Assembly (NCBI GenBank): GCA_963969345.1
Contig: OZ017770.1
Coordinates: forward strand, 11,278,180-11,342,179
Reading direction: 5' to 3'
DNA length: 64,000 bases
Origin: Turbatrix aceti
Lineage: Eukaryota > Nematoda > Chromadorea > Rhabditida > Panagrolaimidae
Below the pieces are notes generated by a model that was not told the DNA's origin, made no database searches, and was given only the letters and a program-made list of their open reading frames with translations. Positions 45,102-56,500 of this stretch are shown here, one piece after another. The position numbers and the translations under genes were made by a program. Within the stretch, counting starts at the first letter, position 1; each line of letters begins with the position of its first letter.

Positions 45102-47323
45102 ATGATCCCCGCCACGTCCGCGAGCGTGGCTGCAGCCTCGGGCTGCGAACCTGTCACCACAACAACGACCTCTAGCGGCGATGCCAAGCTGTCTTCGTCG
45201 TCAGTCGTGGGCTACACCCGAGAAGAGATGATTGCCATCCGCGACAAGGGCGACGGTATTGTCAGGCCCGCCTACCTGAGTGCTGAGTACAACGAGTGAG
45301 TAATATATGCACTCGAAGATTTTATATAACCACGTGTACATTTTTTTAGCGACACTGAAAAGTTTGCACCAGAAAAGTGGTTTGACCATCAGTTCTCCAA
45401 CGACAGTCAGAAGTCTCGGAGTGGCAAGAAGAAGGCTCTTGGCCGAACTGAGGAAGAACAGATTGGCCTTTCGCCGCAGAGACGCGTATTTGCCAGTGGA
45501 TGTGCGCCAGGTCAACAGCAGCAACGTGGTGAGGGAAAAGGATGGCGCACCGCTGCGAAGACGGCTGGCAACAAGGAGGTTTGTTCACCTATCATTTTGC
45601 ATTCATTCAATGTTCTGTTTCAGAAAACCGACTCTAAAGGCAAGACCGACAGGTGCCAGCGCAAGAATCAACAACATACAGAGCAACTGCCCGAGTGGGT
45701 TGAAAATCCTGTCAACAGCAACGATGTCATGGATCTTATTGGCTTTGACGACGCCCCTTGTACGAGTTTTATGATTCTACTAGTTTATCTTATTTTTTTC
45801 AGCCCGCAAAGCCAGACGGGGACGCGTACGGGGGAAGAAGAAGTCTGAGAGCATTGCAAACGGCGATCTTTTAACGGATGCTTCCGCGCCACCAGCAACT
45901 GGTGGTTCCGAGATCGTAACCGGGATCTCCGAGATGGAACTCATCGACATCGTGCTTAAGAAACCCGATGCCGTCGAGGAAGATTCTGCGTCCGCGCTGG
46001 CCGGATCCAGATTTCTCAATTTTTTTAAACAAAAGTCGGCGGCCGAACGAGCTGCATTAGGCAAGCCTCCGATCGAAAGTTCCACCGTTCCGCCGGCGAA
46101 TTCAGGCACCGTAATGAACGCGATCTTTAACAACTCGACGAACTGGCCAGATATGCCGACGAATGGCGGGATCACTGCGGATCAAATCGAAGCCAGGATG
46201 TTTTCGTCGTCAACTTCACCGCAACCACTTCCATCGGCTCCTCAACAGGCCGAACCTCAAGCGGGCGTTCAGCCGACATCCTGGGCAGGTGACGGACATC
46301 TACGAACCCAATCACCTACGAAGTCTGGCTGGGATGGCATCTCTAATTCGTCGGGGTTGCCTCCCCATTTCTTGTCTGGCCTTATGAATCTCAACAAGAC
46401 GGATCAACAGGACCAACTTCGGGGATCCTACGATCCTGCCGCGGGATCGAGGCCACCTAATCTGACTCTTCCAAACGCATTTCCGCCTGGAATGCCGTTA
46501 CCTGGGCCTTACGGGCGTATGCCGTACCCCATGCCTTTTCCTTATGGAATTCCGCCAGGCATGCCACCTTTTGGGCCGAGCGGGCCGAGTTCTACTGCCA
46601 ATTTGCCAACATCCGTCTTGCTGCGCATGAATGTACCCATGTCGCAAATGAGTGGGTTTATTTTTGTTTCTTGAAAGCAGTTCTGTTTTGTTTTTTAGAT
46701 GCACCTGGACACATGCCATCGTCGTCTCCCTCGTCGATGATTTCTGGTGACGACAAAAATGTCAGTTTTTATTAAACAAAAATAAACAAAAAATATAAAC
46801 ATTTTAGACTTCGGAATCTATCCGACCACCACCCGGCATATCGTCTCCTCGATTCCCCCCTCCCCCACCACCCTTCGAGCTACTCAACATGATGGGAGCT
46901 GCCACGGGAAATCGCCTGCCTTTTATGCCGACGAACTTCCCGATGATGCCTGGCGTCTATCCGCAGATGTTCCCTCCCGCCGGCTTCATGCCACCTGGCT
47001 ACCCGCAACAACGCCAGCATCTTCAGCGGGGCCATTCTCCATCTTCGCCTCCGATTCCGATATTAACCGATCATCGCTTCCACCAACAACACAATCCATC
47101 TAACCCTCTTTCTCATCCACCCTCGATGTTGCCATCAACTCACCGTTCCGCGATTCCTGAATCAATTCTGCAAGCCCTTCCCCGGGGTGCCCGTCCGATG
47201 ACAGTCAACGACCTCGAACGCCAAATTCCAACCTCAATCCTGCAAGCACTGCCTTCGGATGCACGTCCGATGACTGTCGGTGACCTGGAACGTCAGTTTG
47301 TCAATTCGAAGCCAGCCGCGTAG
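45102..47323 (+). CDS. ifet-1: eIF4E transporter 4E-T / IFET-1 homologue
   Basis: 4E-T represses translation and scaffolds P-body/germ-granule mRNPs by binding eIF4E and decay factors; C. elegans IFET-1 acts in the germ line. Exons 45102-45295, 45350-45578, 45624-45759, 45803-46651, 46699-46760 and 46808-47323 give 661 residues (human 985). The canonical eIF4E-binding motif YxxxxL-phi appears as YTREEMI at residues 38-44, where human has YTKEELL. The acidic LPEWVENP...IGFDDAP block matches human PEWFSAGP...LTGFDD. The C-terminal half is Pro/Met-rich and disordered. The last 55 residues carry a duplicated motif (609-629 and 633-653) sharing ARPMTV-DLERQ, which resembles the single C-terminal ISVDELEYRQ of human 4E-T. 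AATAAA is at 47588. A TTTTTTTAG directly before the start suggests trans-splicing. Confidence 0.9.
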
Positions 47324-47822
47324 CAATGCTCTCCACGTCTTCTCTATCGGTAATTTAATGTACACGCCAGTGCACAGATCTTGGGATGGACTTGATTCGT
47401 CGTCAAAGCATAGCATTTCGGGTGCATAAGACAGGTTTCCGCTTCTCTGTCATCTATCATCGTACTCCCCCTCTCAAGATGATCGCTTAGTATCGACGCT
47501 CGATTTTTTATGTTCCCAAATTTTTTTTACTGTTTTTATTCGTCTTTTTTTTGGAATTATCATAGATTGTTTTGCCCCGGTAGCAAAAATAAATTTTGTA
47601 TTGTTTTTTTGTTTCAACGTTTATTAGCAACAAAAATGGAATTTAACTGATGTGATGTCGGACCATAGCATTGCTTGTGTTAAACGATGAAAAATTTTAT
47701 AGGTCTTTTTTTTGATTTTGTAAAAGTGATTGCTAATTCTAAAAAAAATAATAATATACATACACATCATTGCAAACAATGCTTTAGGGGTTGACTTACA
47801 TTTCATTATGTTGTTCGTCATT
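47324..47822. other. Convergent 3' region, 4E-T / cytidine deaminase
   Basis: This 499-nt AT-rich stretch lies between two 3' ends. AATAAA on the plus strand at 47588-47593 fits 4E-T, and the reverse-strand AATAAA at 47620-47625 fits cytidine deaminase. The signals are about 30 nt apart and overlapping UTRs are likely. Confidence 0.45.
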
Positions 47823-48289
47823 TTACTCTTCAAGATTTTTTGGTCCAAAGTGATAAGGCAAGATTTCAAATGTATGTCCCACCATTGTATCTTGCTCAGG
47901 CTCTTGCGTTGTTTTTGTATATACCTACAAAACAATTTTTGTTTAGCGGTTTTTTTTTTACTAACCGGAAAATTGCCAAATTCGACCAAGAATTGACGAC
48001 ACAAGCCACAAGGCGAACCAGCTTTGGCACCGTGAGTGACGACGGCAATTGCTTCAAATTGCTGATATCCTTCGGAAACAGCCTTGCACACTGCGGTCCT
48101 CTCGGCGCAGATAGTTCCTCCGAAAGAAGCGTTTTCAACATTGCAACCCGTGATGATTACGTCTCGATTGTTATCTCGGACAAGAAGTGCGGCACCGACC
48201 TTATATTTGCTGTACGGGCAGTAAGCTTTATGACTCACCTCTTCAGCGGCTTTGAATAGGTTCTTTACTTGATTTTCCGTAAGACCCAT
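47823..48289 (-). CDS. Cytidine deaminase (homotetrameric, zinc-dependent)
   Basis: This enzyme converts cytidine and deoxycytidine to uridine and deoxyuridine in pyrimidine salvage. Two exons (48289-47966, 47924-47823) give 141 residues, the usual length for the animal enzyme (human 146). The zinc and catalytic residues are present: CAERTA (Cys61, catalytic Glu63) and PCGLCRQ (Cys94, Cys97), plus the substrate-loop GCNVENASFGG. The second exon supplies the C-terminal FEILPYHFGPKNLEE, matching LLP-SFGP in homologues; without it the frame runs into intron sequence. TTTCAG ends four bases before the ATG, so the message is probably trans-spliced or has an upstream untranslated exon. Confidence 0.94.
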
Positions 48290-49354
48290 AACTCTGAAAG
48301 GACAAAAAACAACTGAACATATTTCAAAAAAAAACACGGTTTGTGACAAGAAAACGAATTGTATTCACGAATATACCATGGTTTTATAAAATTGGTGACA
48401 TCACAACAAAATTTGAAACAAGGGGAGAGGATAGTGGAAGGGCAGACATATATTTAGTACAACAAAGATAACACAAAGCGAAAACGGAAGGAAAATTCAT
48501 TCAGTAATTTTTAACTAAGCATAAGCAAAACGATTGCTACGTTTTCAAATTTAGAACACAAATATTTTTTTAGGAAATAAAAAATCCAAGCCGTTTTATA
48601 CGTTTCTGGGAAAAAACAACTCTTATGTAAATCAAAAACAAAAAAAAGTCTGACCTCCTGTATTCTTACACGACAGCGCGTCATAAGCAATAAAGCAATG
48701 ACACGTTGTTCAATAAATATATATATACATGCGTATAAGAACACATTATTCATCACGTTATGCATGCAACCAGGTGGCCAAAAAGAGCAACTGCGATAAG
48801 AGTTCCAGCTCATCAAAAATGGACAAGGAAACGACCCGTATCAGCGTTCCCCGCTGTCTTCCAAAATTCTTTGTCAAATTTACAATGGAGTAGTCAAAAC
48901 GGTACCGGAAAAATATTTTATCAGCTAAAAGAAAACAAACGAAAGAATAAGTAAAATACTATAAACAATGTTTTGCTACGGGATCATTAAATTGAATAAA
49001 TAAAACTGAGATTCTCAGCAAAGCTTATATACCGATCACCGACAGCCAAATTTTGAACGATACAAACGGGTTACTGATTACGTAATTGTATTTTGCAAAC
49101 GATGACGAAAATAATAATAAAAAAATATTAATAGCTGTCCACAACTATGGACGATTTCGAAATGTCAGATAATTAATGACACCTTGTTGTTGTGCGAAAT
49201 CCGGTAGTTCGAAATATTATTTTAACATTGTATCTGTTTCTTCTTTTTTCTTAAAATTTTAATTTTTTATCTCAATTCCCTCTAAGAGCATTCTTCTTCA
49301 TTGTGCATTGGTTTTGTCACTGCTTACTTTGTAAATACTGTGACCCAAAGTAAA

Positions 49355-49440
49355 CAGTGTTCCGCTGACTCCGATTCAGAGTCGACTCTGACTCTGAGAG
49401 TCTAATGTCGAGAGTCAATTTTGACCAGAGCGGAACACTG
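49355..49440. mobile_element. Tiny foldback element with perfect 12-bp terminal inverted repeats
   Basis: CAGTGTTCCGCT at the left end is exactly mirrored by AGCGGAACACTG at the right. The 62-nt interior is built from GACTC/GAGTC units (for example CAGAGTCGACTCTGACTCTG). The ends start CAGTG, as in many hAT-type elements, but no target-site duplication is apparent, so the class is uncertain. Confidence 0.65.
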
Positions 49441-49447
49441 CACGCAT

Positions 49448-49469
49448 ATTAGGTGTTTTCGCACCTAAT
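49448..49469. repeat. 8-bp perfect hairpin
   Basis: ATTAGGTG and CACCTAAT pair around TTTTCG, immediately beside the foldback element at 49355-49440. Confidence 0.7.
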
Positions 49470-49731
49470 AATAATTATACAAACAATATTTTAGAAAAAT
49501 TAATTTCATTTTTCAAACAATTTTCAACATTTGTCTAGTGTTATGTAAAACTGCTAATTTGTTTGCAAGATTTTTTATGCTTTCTGTTTTTTTTTGTTTT
49601 ACATTACGATACAACAATTGTGACTTTTAGCGCCCTTAATCTGTAAAGCAGTTAATAAAATATTTATATTATTTGTCATTCTGGCCCACCGCAATCCTAG
49701 TAATCTCTACACATTATTATACACTTGTTTT

Positions 49732-52192
49732 TTAGGCGGTAGCACGACGAGGCTCATTGCTTTTTTCAAGCACATCGAGGATTTGATTGGCACAGACGGG
49801 AAGACGCGTACCGGGACCAAAGACGCAGGAGACACCGGCTTGGAAGAGCTCGTCGTAGTCCTGAGGAGGAATAACGCCGCCGGCGATGACGACAATGTCA
49901 GAGCGGCCGAGTTTCTTCAATTCATTAACGAGTTGCGGGCAAAGGGTGAGGTGACCAGCGGCGAGCGAAGAAGCGCCAATCACGTGGACGTCCGCATCGA
50001 CAGCCTGCTGTGCAGCCTCCTGGGGGGTTTGGAAAAGAGGGCCAACGTCGACGTCAAAGCCTGAAAAATGATGTAATTATTTAAGTGAAAGGGTGAAAAC
50101 AAACCGAGATCGGCAAAGCCGGTAGCAACGACCTTGGCACCACGATCGTGACCATCTTGACCCATCTTGGCGATCATGATACGAGGCTGACGGCCTTCAC
50201 GTTCGGCGAACTTGGTGATGCGCTCCATAACTTGCGAAATCTCACTAGATTCACCGAAGGAAGAAGCGTAGGCACCACTAACCAGGCGGTTAACTGCGTT
50301 GTAACTAAAATTAAAAAAAATTATAAAAAAACTACAATAAAAACAAACTTACCGGCCAAAGACTTTCTCCATCGCATCGCTGATCTCACCGAGAGTGCAT
50401 CGAGCACGAGCAGCCTCAATCGCAGCTTCAAGAAGATTGCCATCTCCCTTGGAGTACTCCGTGAGTCGATCGAGGGCTTCCTGGGCACGAACGGAATCGC
50501 GGGTCTTGCGAATCTCGTTGATCTTGTGAATTTGACTCTCGCGTACCTTCTTGTTGTCAATTTTGAGGACATCAATTTCTGTTTCTTTATCCAGGCGGTA
50601 CTTGTTGACGCCAACAATGACTTCCTTACCAGCGTCAATGCGGCCCTGCTTCTTGGCAGCAGCTTCTTCGATGCGAAGCTTGGGCATACCACTGGCTACC
50701 GCCTTAGCCATGCCCCCGATCTCATCGACCTCTTTGATAATCTGAAGACCGGCGTTGTAGAGCTCGTCAGTGAGAGACTCCATCATGTACGAGCCGCCCC
50801 ACGGATCAGCGACCTTGCAAATGTGGCTCTCTTCCTGGATGATGATTTGGGTGTTACGAGCGATACGGGCCGAGAAGGGCGTCGGAAGACCGAGAGCTTC
50901 GTCGAATGAGTTCGTGTGGAGAGACTGCGTGCCGCCAAAGATAGAAGCCATGGCCTCGATGGTCGTGCGGATGATGTTATTGTAGGGATCCTGCTCCGTA
51001 AGCGACCATCCAGAGGTCTGCGAATGAGTACGCAGCATGAGGGATTTGCTGTTCTTCGGTCCAAAGCGCTCCTTGACGAGATTTGACCACAGGCGACGTG
51101 CTGCGCGCATTTTGGCAATTTCCATGTAGAAATTCATGGAAATGCCCCAGAAGAAGGAAAGACGCGGCGCAAAGGCATCAATGTTGAGACCAGCGTCAAT
51201 ACCGGTCTGGCAATACTGCAGACCATCGGCAACGGTAAAGGCAAGCTCAAGGGCCGCATCAGCGCCAGCTTCTTGCATGTGGTAGCCCGAGATGGAAATT
51301 GAGTTGAACTTGGGCATGTTACGCGAGGTATACGAAAAGATGTCGCCGATAATGCGCATGGACGGCTCGGGAGGATAGATGTACGTGTTGCGAACCATGA
51401 ACTCTTTTAGAATATCGTTCTGAATCGTGCCGGCCATTTGGTTTTGCTTGACACCCTTAAACCAAAATTTCGGTTATAAAAGCACTCAGAACAAAAACAC
51501 CAACTTTTTCTTCGGCAGCTGCGACGTACATGGCCAAAACCGGAAGTACAGCACCGTTCATGGTCATCGACACGGACATCTTGTCGAGAGGTATACCATC
51601 GAAAAGGGCCTTCATGTCCTCGATCGAGTCGACGGCGACGCCGGCCATTCCGACATCACCGACCACGCGCGGGTTGTCCGAATCGTAACTATAAATGCGA
51701 AAATTTCTAAAAAACCTCAAAAATGAAAGAAAACCAACCCTCGATGAGTGGCGAGATCGAAAGCTACTGACAAGCCCTGCTGACCGGCTTTGATGTTGTC
51801 CTTGTAAAACTTGTTGGACTCCTCAACCGTCGAAAAACCAGCGTACTGACGAATCGTCCACGGACGATAGGTGTACATCGTCGGATACGGGCCACGGGTA
51901 AAGGGATATACGCCAGGAAGTTCCTTTGAGTCGCGGGCATGAGCGCGATCTTCGTGAGTGTAAATGGGCTTAATCGGGATGCCTTCGGGTGACTGCCAGA
52001 TTAAATTTTCCGCTGGCTTGCCCTTCATCGCTTTCGATGCATTTTTGGCAAACTCAGGATCCAGGGGAATGCGCTTGTAAGATGACGCAAAACGGGGAAG
52101 GACAGAGAGATGATGCTAAAATTAATAAAAATCAAAACACTCAATTTAGGCCCCTTGGATAAACTTACGCGAAGGGAGAAAAGAGGAGCCAT
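49732..52192 (-). CDS. mmcm-1: Methylmalonyl-CoA mutase, mitochondrial
   Basis: This B12-dependent enzyme isomerises (R)-methylmalonyl-CoA to succinyl-CoA in the propionate pathway. Exons 52192-52169, 52115-51739, 51688-51505, 51455-50353, 50304-50105 and 50060-49732 give 738 residues (human 750). The short N-terminus (MAPLFSLR..., basic, Ser-rich) fits a mitochondrial targeting peptide. The TIM-barrel substrate domain is intact ([54 protein letters not shown]). The C-terminal cobalamin domain has the DxHxxG motif as GQDGHDRG with His about residue 615, then GGVIPPQDY and FGPGTR. The third intron ends in TTTAAG instead of CAG or TAG, supported by the exact family match across the junction. 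TTTCAG 31 nt before the ATG may be a trans-splice site. Confidence 0.96.
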
Positions 52193-53592
52193 CGAGTACG
52201 AAGTAAGCGGCGACATCATTCACCTGAAATGGAGGCATAAATTCAGTAGCGTTGAAAAACAAGACTCCAGAAAGAACCCGAACGAAGAACAACGATCGCG
52301 CATATCAACGGACAAAGTATCAGAGTGGAGAGAGGGAGAGCACAAGCCTTGGCAAAGCGAACGCGAGGCCAAGAAATTTAAATTTGCACGTAAATAAAAA
52401 TGGACGTAAACAAGTATACGCAGCGATTGCGATCAACGTTTGGCGAACTTATTCATGCTTTTATATAGATCAGAATAAGGATAATTCAAATGACAATTCT
52501 CGAAAACTGACCGTCTCAAAAGGTTTTTTGCAACTCAAAGAACGCAATTGAAAAATCAACAAAATGGTTTTCAAACATGTGAACCTCTGACGCTGAGGTG
52601 AGCTTGAATTTAGCACGTATTTTATAACTGCCCGCATCCCCGTACACTAAGTTAAAAAAATGACGAGTAAATAGACATCACAAATTGCGTAGGTAAAGGG
52701 GAAGGAAGAAAGAAAAGAGTGAGCGAACAACTGTTTTCAAATTTGTTGCTGCGTAAAATCTACTCTAATGCTGGCATCTTTAGGCGATAGGTACGTATAT
52801 TCAATTGAATTGATTGACAGAAAAAAAAGTAGAATAGGTGTACACAGCATTCCTGTTTTGGAGCCAAAATGGATTTTAGATACGTCACACGGAGAGGCAA
52901 TCAATGTTGGGTTGTTGTACGCCCCGGGGGCCCTGATTAGGTACCAACGAGCGTTGCGCGCGCAGAAAAAAAACCAGAGACAAATCAAGTCGAGCAATCG
53001 CCAACCGGCCAAAAACCTATTTTGCGTCACTCTGCACCCTTCATTTTCTTTGACTTCTTCAAAGTTCACGTGATTACTTTTTTGTATGTCATGTAAAACA
53101 CACGCGAGTGATTTATCACGCGTTGGTTTAAAATTAGTGTTGCAAGCGCATGTGTGTGAATCGGGTAAATATGTTGCAAAAAAAGTGCATATCCAAATGT
53201 TGTGATCAACCTTGTGATGGTGTTTTCAAAGGTACATGCAAAAAAATAATACTAGAATATGTGTTTTGAACAGTGAAATTGTGAGTCTCGTTTTTTTCGT
53301 CTCTGTCACCTGACCTAATGCTATGCTCGACGATTCATTCGGGTGTTTAGTGGCAAGGGGGGGGGCGAGAATGTGAAAACAGCTTTGTCTTTGCCCAATG
53401 AAAAATGTTGAATCTGCGTCTTTATGGACAAAATTATCGTTACCAAATTTTAAGTATTTCAGTTACTATAAAAAACTATCATTTTTTTTCACTAATAAAA
53501 CTGTGTTTTCTTTAAACATTTTTTCCAGCATGTCACCATTTTTTTCTAAATAAACTTTATAAACAGACAATGGATTTAATACAAAAAGAGCT
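52193..53592. other. Intergenic, mutase to PTIP 3' end
   Basis: A 1.4-kb gap. Overlapping open frames on both strands at 52737-53073 are mirror images and neither shows a known domain or splice partners. A run of nine G occurs near 53358. I see no supported gene. Confidence 0.4.
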
Positions 53593-56500
53593 CTAGCTTT
53601 TAACCTGAGCTGTAGCTGCGATGAAAGACGTCTTTTGAATCGGTGTTACCTGGCCACGACGATTCGGCATTCCCTGCTGGTGTTTCAAATTGATGGCAAA
53701 AAAATTTGTCGTATCAATTTTGTACCTCATGATGCTGCAAAAGACGAATTCCTCACAGAAAATAGCTGAAAAAATTAAGTAATTACACAAATGATAAAAA
53801 AAAGCTTACGATAATTAATATCGGTTATCTTCTGCAAGAATGGCAAGTCGGCAGGATTAGCAATGATGAAATACAAATGCTCGCACTAAAATACATACAA
53901 GTTATGCTTATGCATCAAAGACCCCGTAAAAGCAACAGCAAACCTCGTATTTCTTCAAAACACGCAAGACAGTTGGCTTTTCCTCTTCAATGTTACCACC
54001 GGCGCTTTGGATAATGGCAGAGAGAACTTCACGGGAAGGCTTGACACTCGGAGTGAGGTAAAACCAGGTATTCTCAAAAATGCGTTGCCGCCTAGCACTC
54101 AAAACAGTGTGACGGACGTTAATCGTGTATAGCTTTTCGTTGACCGAATCCTGAAGGTAGTAGTCATCGACAGGCAGAAGTCGTAATTGAGCATAGCTGT
54201 GGATGATCCAGAGAGGCGTGACAATGTCCTTCCCACTTCCCATGGCACGGATGATGTTAGGAGTTCGCATGAGATAGGGTGAGATGACAAAGGTGCACGC
54301 TTGGACGTCCTTGATAATCGTCACACCAAGCATTTGAGCTTTCTGAAATTATTTGTAAGAAAAAAAAAGAAAACATAAAAAACCTTTGCAAGGATTTCTG
54401 TTTCTCGTGCTGGAATTGCGCTAAAGACAACCGAAATGTTCGGCTTAGCATTCAGGCTATCAAACATTTTGTTTGCTTCATTGATCTCGAAATCTGTTGG
54501 CACCGGGCCTATGTCAAGTAATTTTCTAAAAAAAAGTTGAACAATTTTACCGGAATACAAAAAAACTGACCCAAATTTCTGAGCAACAAATAAACTCTCG
54601 TCAGCCAAAATTTGTTTCCGAATTTCATACGACCGTCGTACGTGATCTTCGTTCAATTTGACTTGATATTTCCAGTTTTCTAAAAAATATTTAGTCAAAA
54701 CTTGATCTCAAAATTCAAAAACCTACGCATCATTCGACTACACTGTTCGTTGAAATTGATCAGATCTCGAGTGCCAATATCAACAGGCGCATAGGTATTA
54801 ACGCTGTATCGGGTATTTCGAGGTTCAGAAAGAGGCGCTGTCAGACCGAGGTAGAGTTCGCAAAGCCAGTATGAATTGACAATTTGTATACTCGTAGTGA
54901 GGGCGGGTACGTGGTCTACTTTGGGACTGTTGGGGCTAAAATGCAAAATTATATCGACATCTGAGAAAAAAATATGCAAAAAAATATTTTCTTCGAGTTG
55001 CAGAAAACACTTACTGTTTAGCAACGAGAAAGTTAGTATGCTTGCTAAGGTAAGGCGAAAACTTCGCTCCAATAATTTGGATCATCCATTTCAGATTGGC
55101 CACCTCACGTTCTTCAAATCCGGTAACTGAGATCACTTTGTTGGTGAGAGAGACAATACGATTCATGCAAGCCGGCAGATGACATACTTTGAATGGTGCG
55201 TCAACGTGTCGACGTGCAATGACATCGTTGAGCCATTGAAGTGTGCAGACGCGTCTCTTTGGAGCTTCCTTGCGCTCGAGGACCATGCTAACCGTTTGTG
55301 TTGAAACGTATTCGCCAATTACGTGAGTAATGCGATCAAGAGTGCCGCGATTGGGTGAGAATTCGAGTTCTCCACCGTAATAGCGAACCATGGTTGCAAG
55401 GGTTCGTGCATCGATGCCGGAAGAATTTTCGGCAAGAAGGAAGCAACATCCGGCAAGGCACACTTCGGGAGGAACTGAAAAAAAAATAATGATCAAGAAA
55501 TTAAATTGCGCCAAACTCACTGATAATCGACTGTTCCATCGGCACGTAGGATTGAAATCTATGGGTTGAGGAATGCAGTTGCAGCTGCTGAGGTGGAATA
55601 GCGGGTTGTGAAGGAATGCTTTGTTGAGGTTGCTGATTCGGCGAGATAATGGAAGGCGAACGCAAAGTGCCAACACCAGGCTGCGGGAGTTTTTGCGTAA
55701 AATTAGCACTGCTGTCAGCAATCAAAAATTGTACTTTGGGTTGACCACTACTACCACTACCACCACCAATAGCAACACGAGGAAGCGATTGCGCACCAAG
55801 ACTACCGCCGGCAGCAATGGCGGCAGCAACGGCGGCAGCAGAAGCGTTTTGTTGTTGAGTATACTGATTGGGATCTAAAATAAATGACGGCATTTACGCT
55901 AGTTCTTGCCTGGTCTGCTCGACAAACTCCGTAAATTTTTTTTAGGCCTTAAACAAATAAACAAATCACCCATAAGTGAGGGGCAAAACGGTCAGTCAAA
56001 TCTCTCAGGCACTGATGCAAGCGCGGTAGACGCTGCACGTGGCACTAAAAATTGGTACGAGCTAAAAAAAGGACAGTGCAGTAAACTCGGATTTTTTTCC
56101 ACACCGGACAGTTGCACTTCATTTGCATCACTGTACAGCGAAATAAGTGACCCCCCCTTTATTTCAAATACGTTTAGGTCACTTTCCTTATTCAGTCATA
56201 CATACATACCTTTTCTCTAAGGGGTAATATTTTCTTTCTCCCTCTAGTTGTTTATGTTCATATTTATACACTCATTTTGTCTCTTTTTATGTCAGGTCAG
56301 GTCGTTATTACGGCATGCATACTCACCCCTACTTTCTTTTGCCTTGCGTGGCAGATAAAATGTAATGACAGGCAAATGGAAAAAAAACGTATAAATAAAA
56401 ATTTATTTTTAGTATTGATAATAATTTTGTTTCTTAGTTTACCAAGTTTGCCATGTGCGCAGACAAGCAGTGTTTATTTTTGCTTCTTTGAGGTGCAGGA

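Larger units (their letters stand above)
48290..49731. other. Intergenic, cytidine deaminase to methylmalonyl-CoA mutase
   Basis: A 1.44-kb AT-rich gap holding the promoter of cytidine deaminase and the 3' UTR of the mutase. It contains the small terminal-inverted-repeat element at 49355-49440 and a hairpin just after it. No gene is seen. Confidence 0.45.

Noticed and set aside
52737..53073. Mirror open frames on both strands
   Set aside because: Neither strand shows a family, splice partner or start context. Low stop density here explains both.
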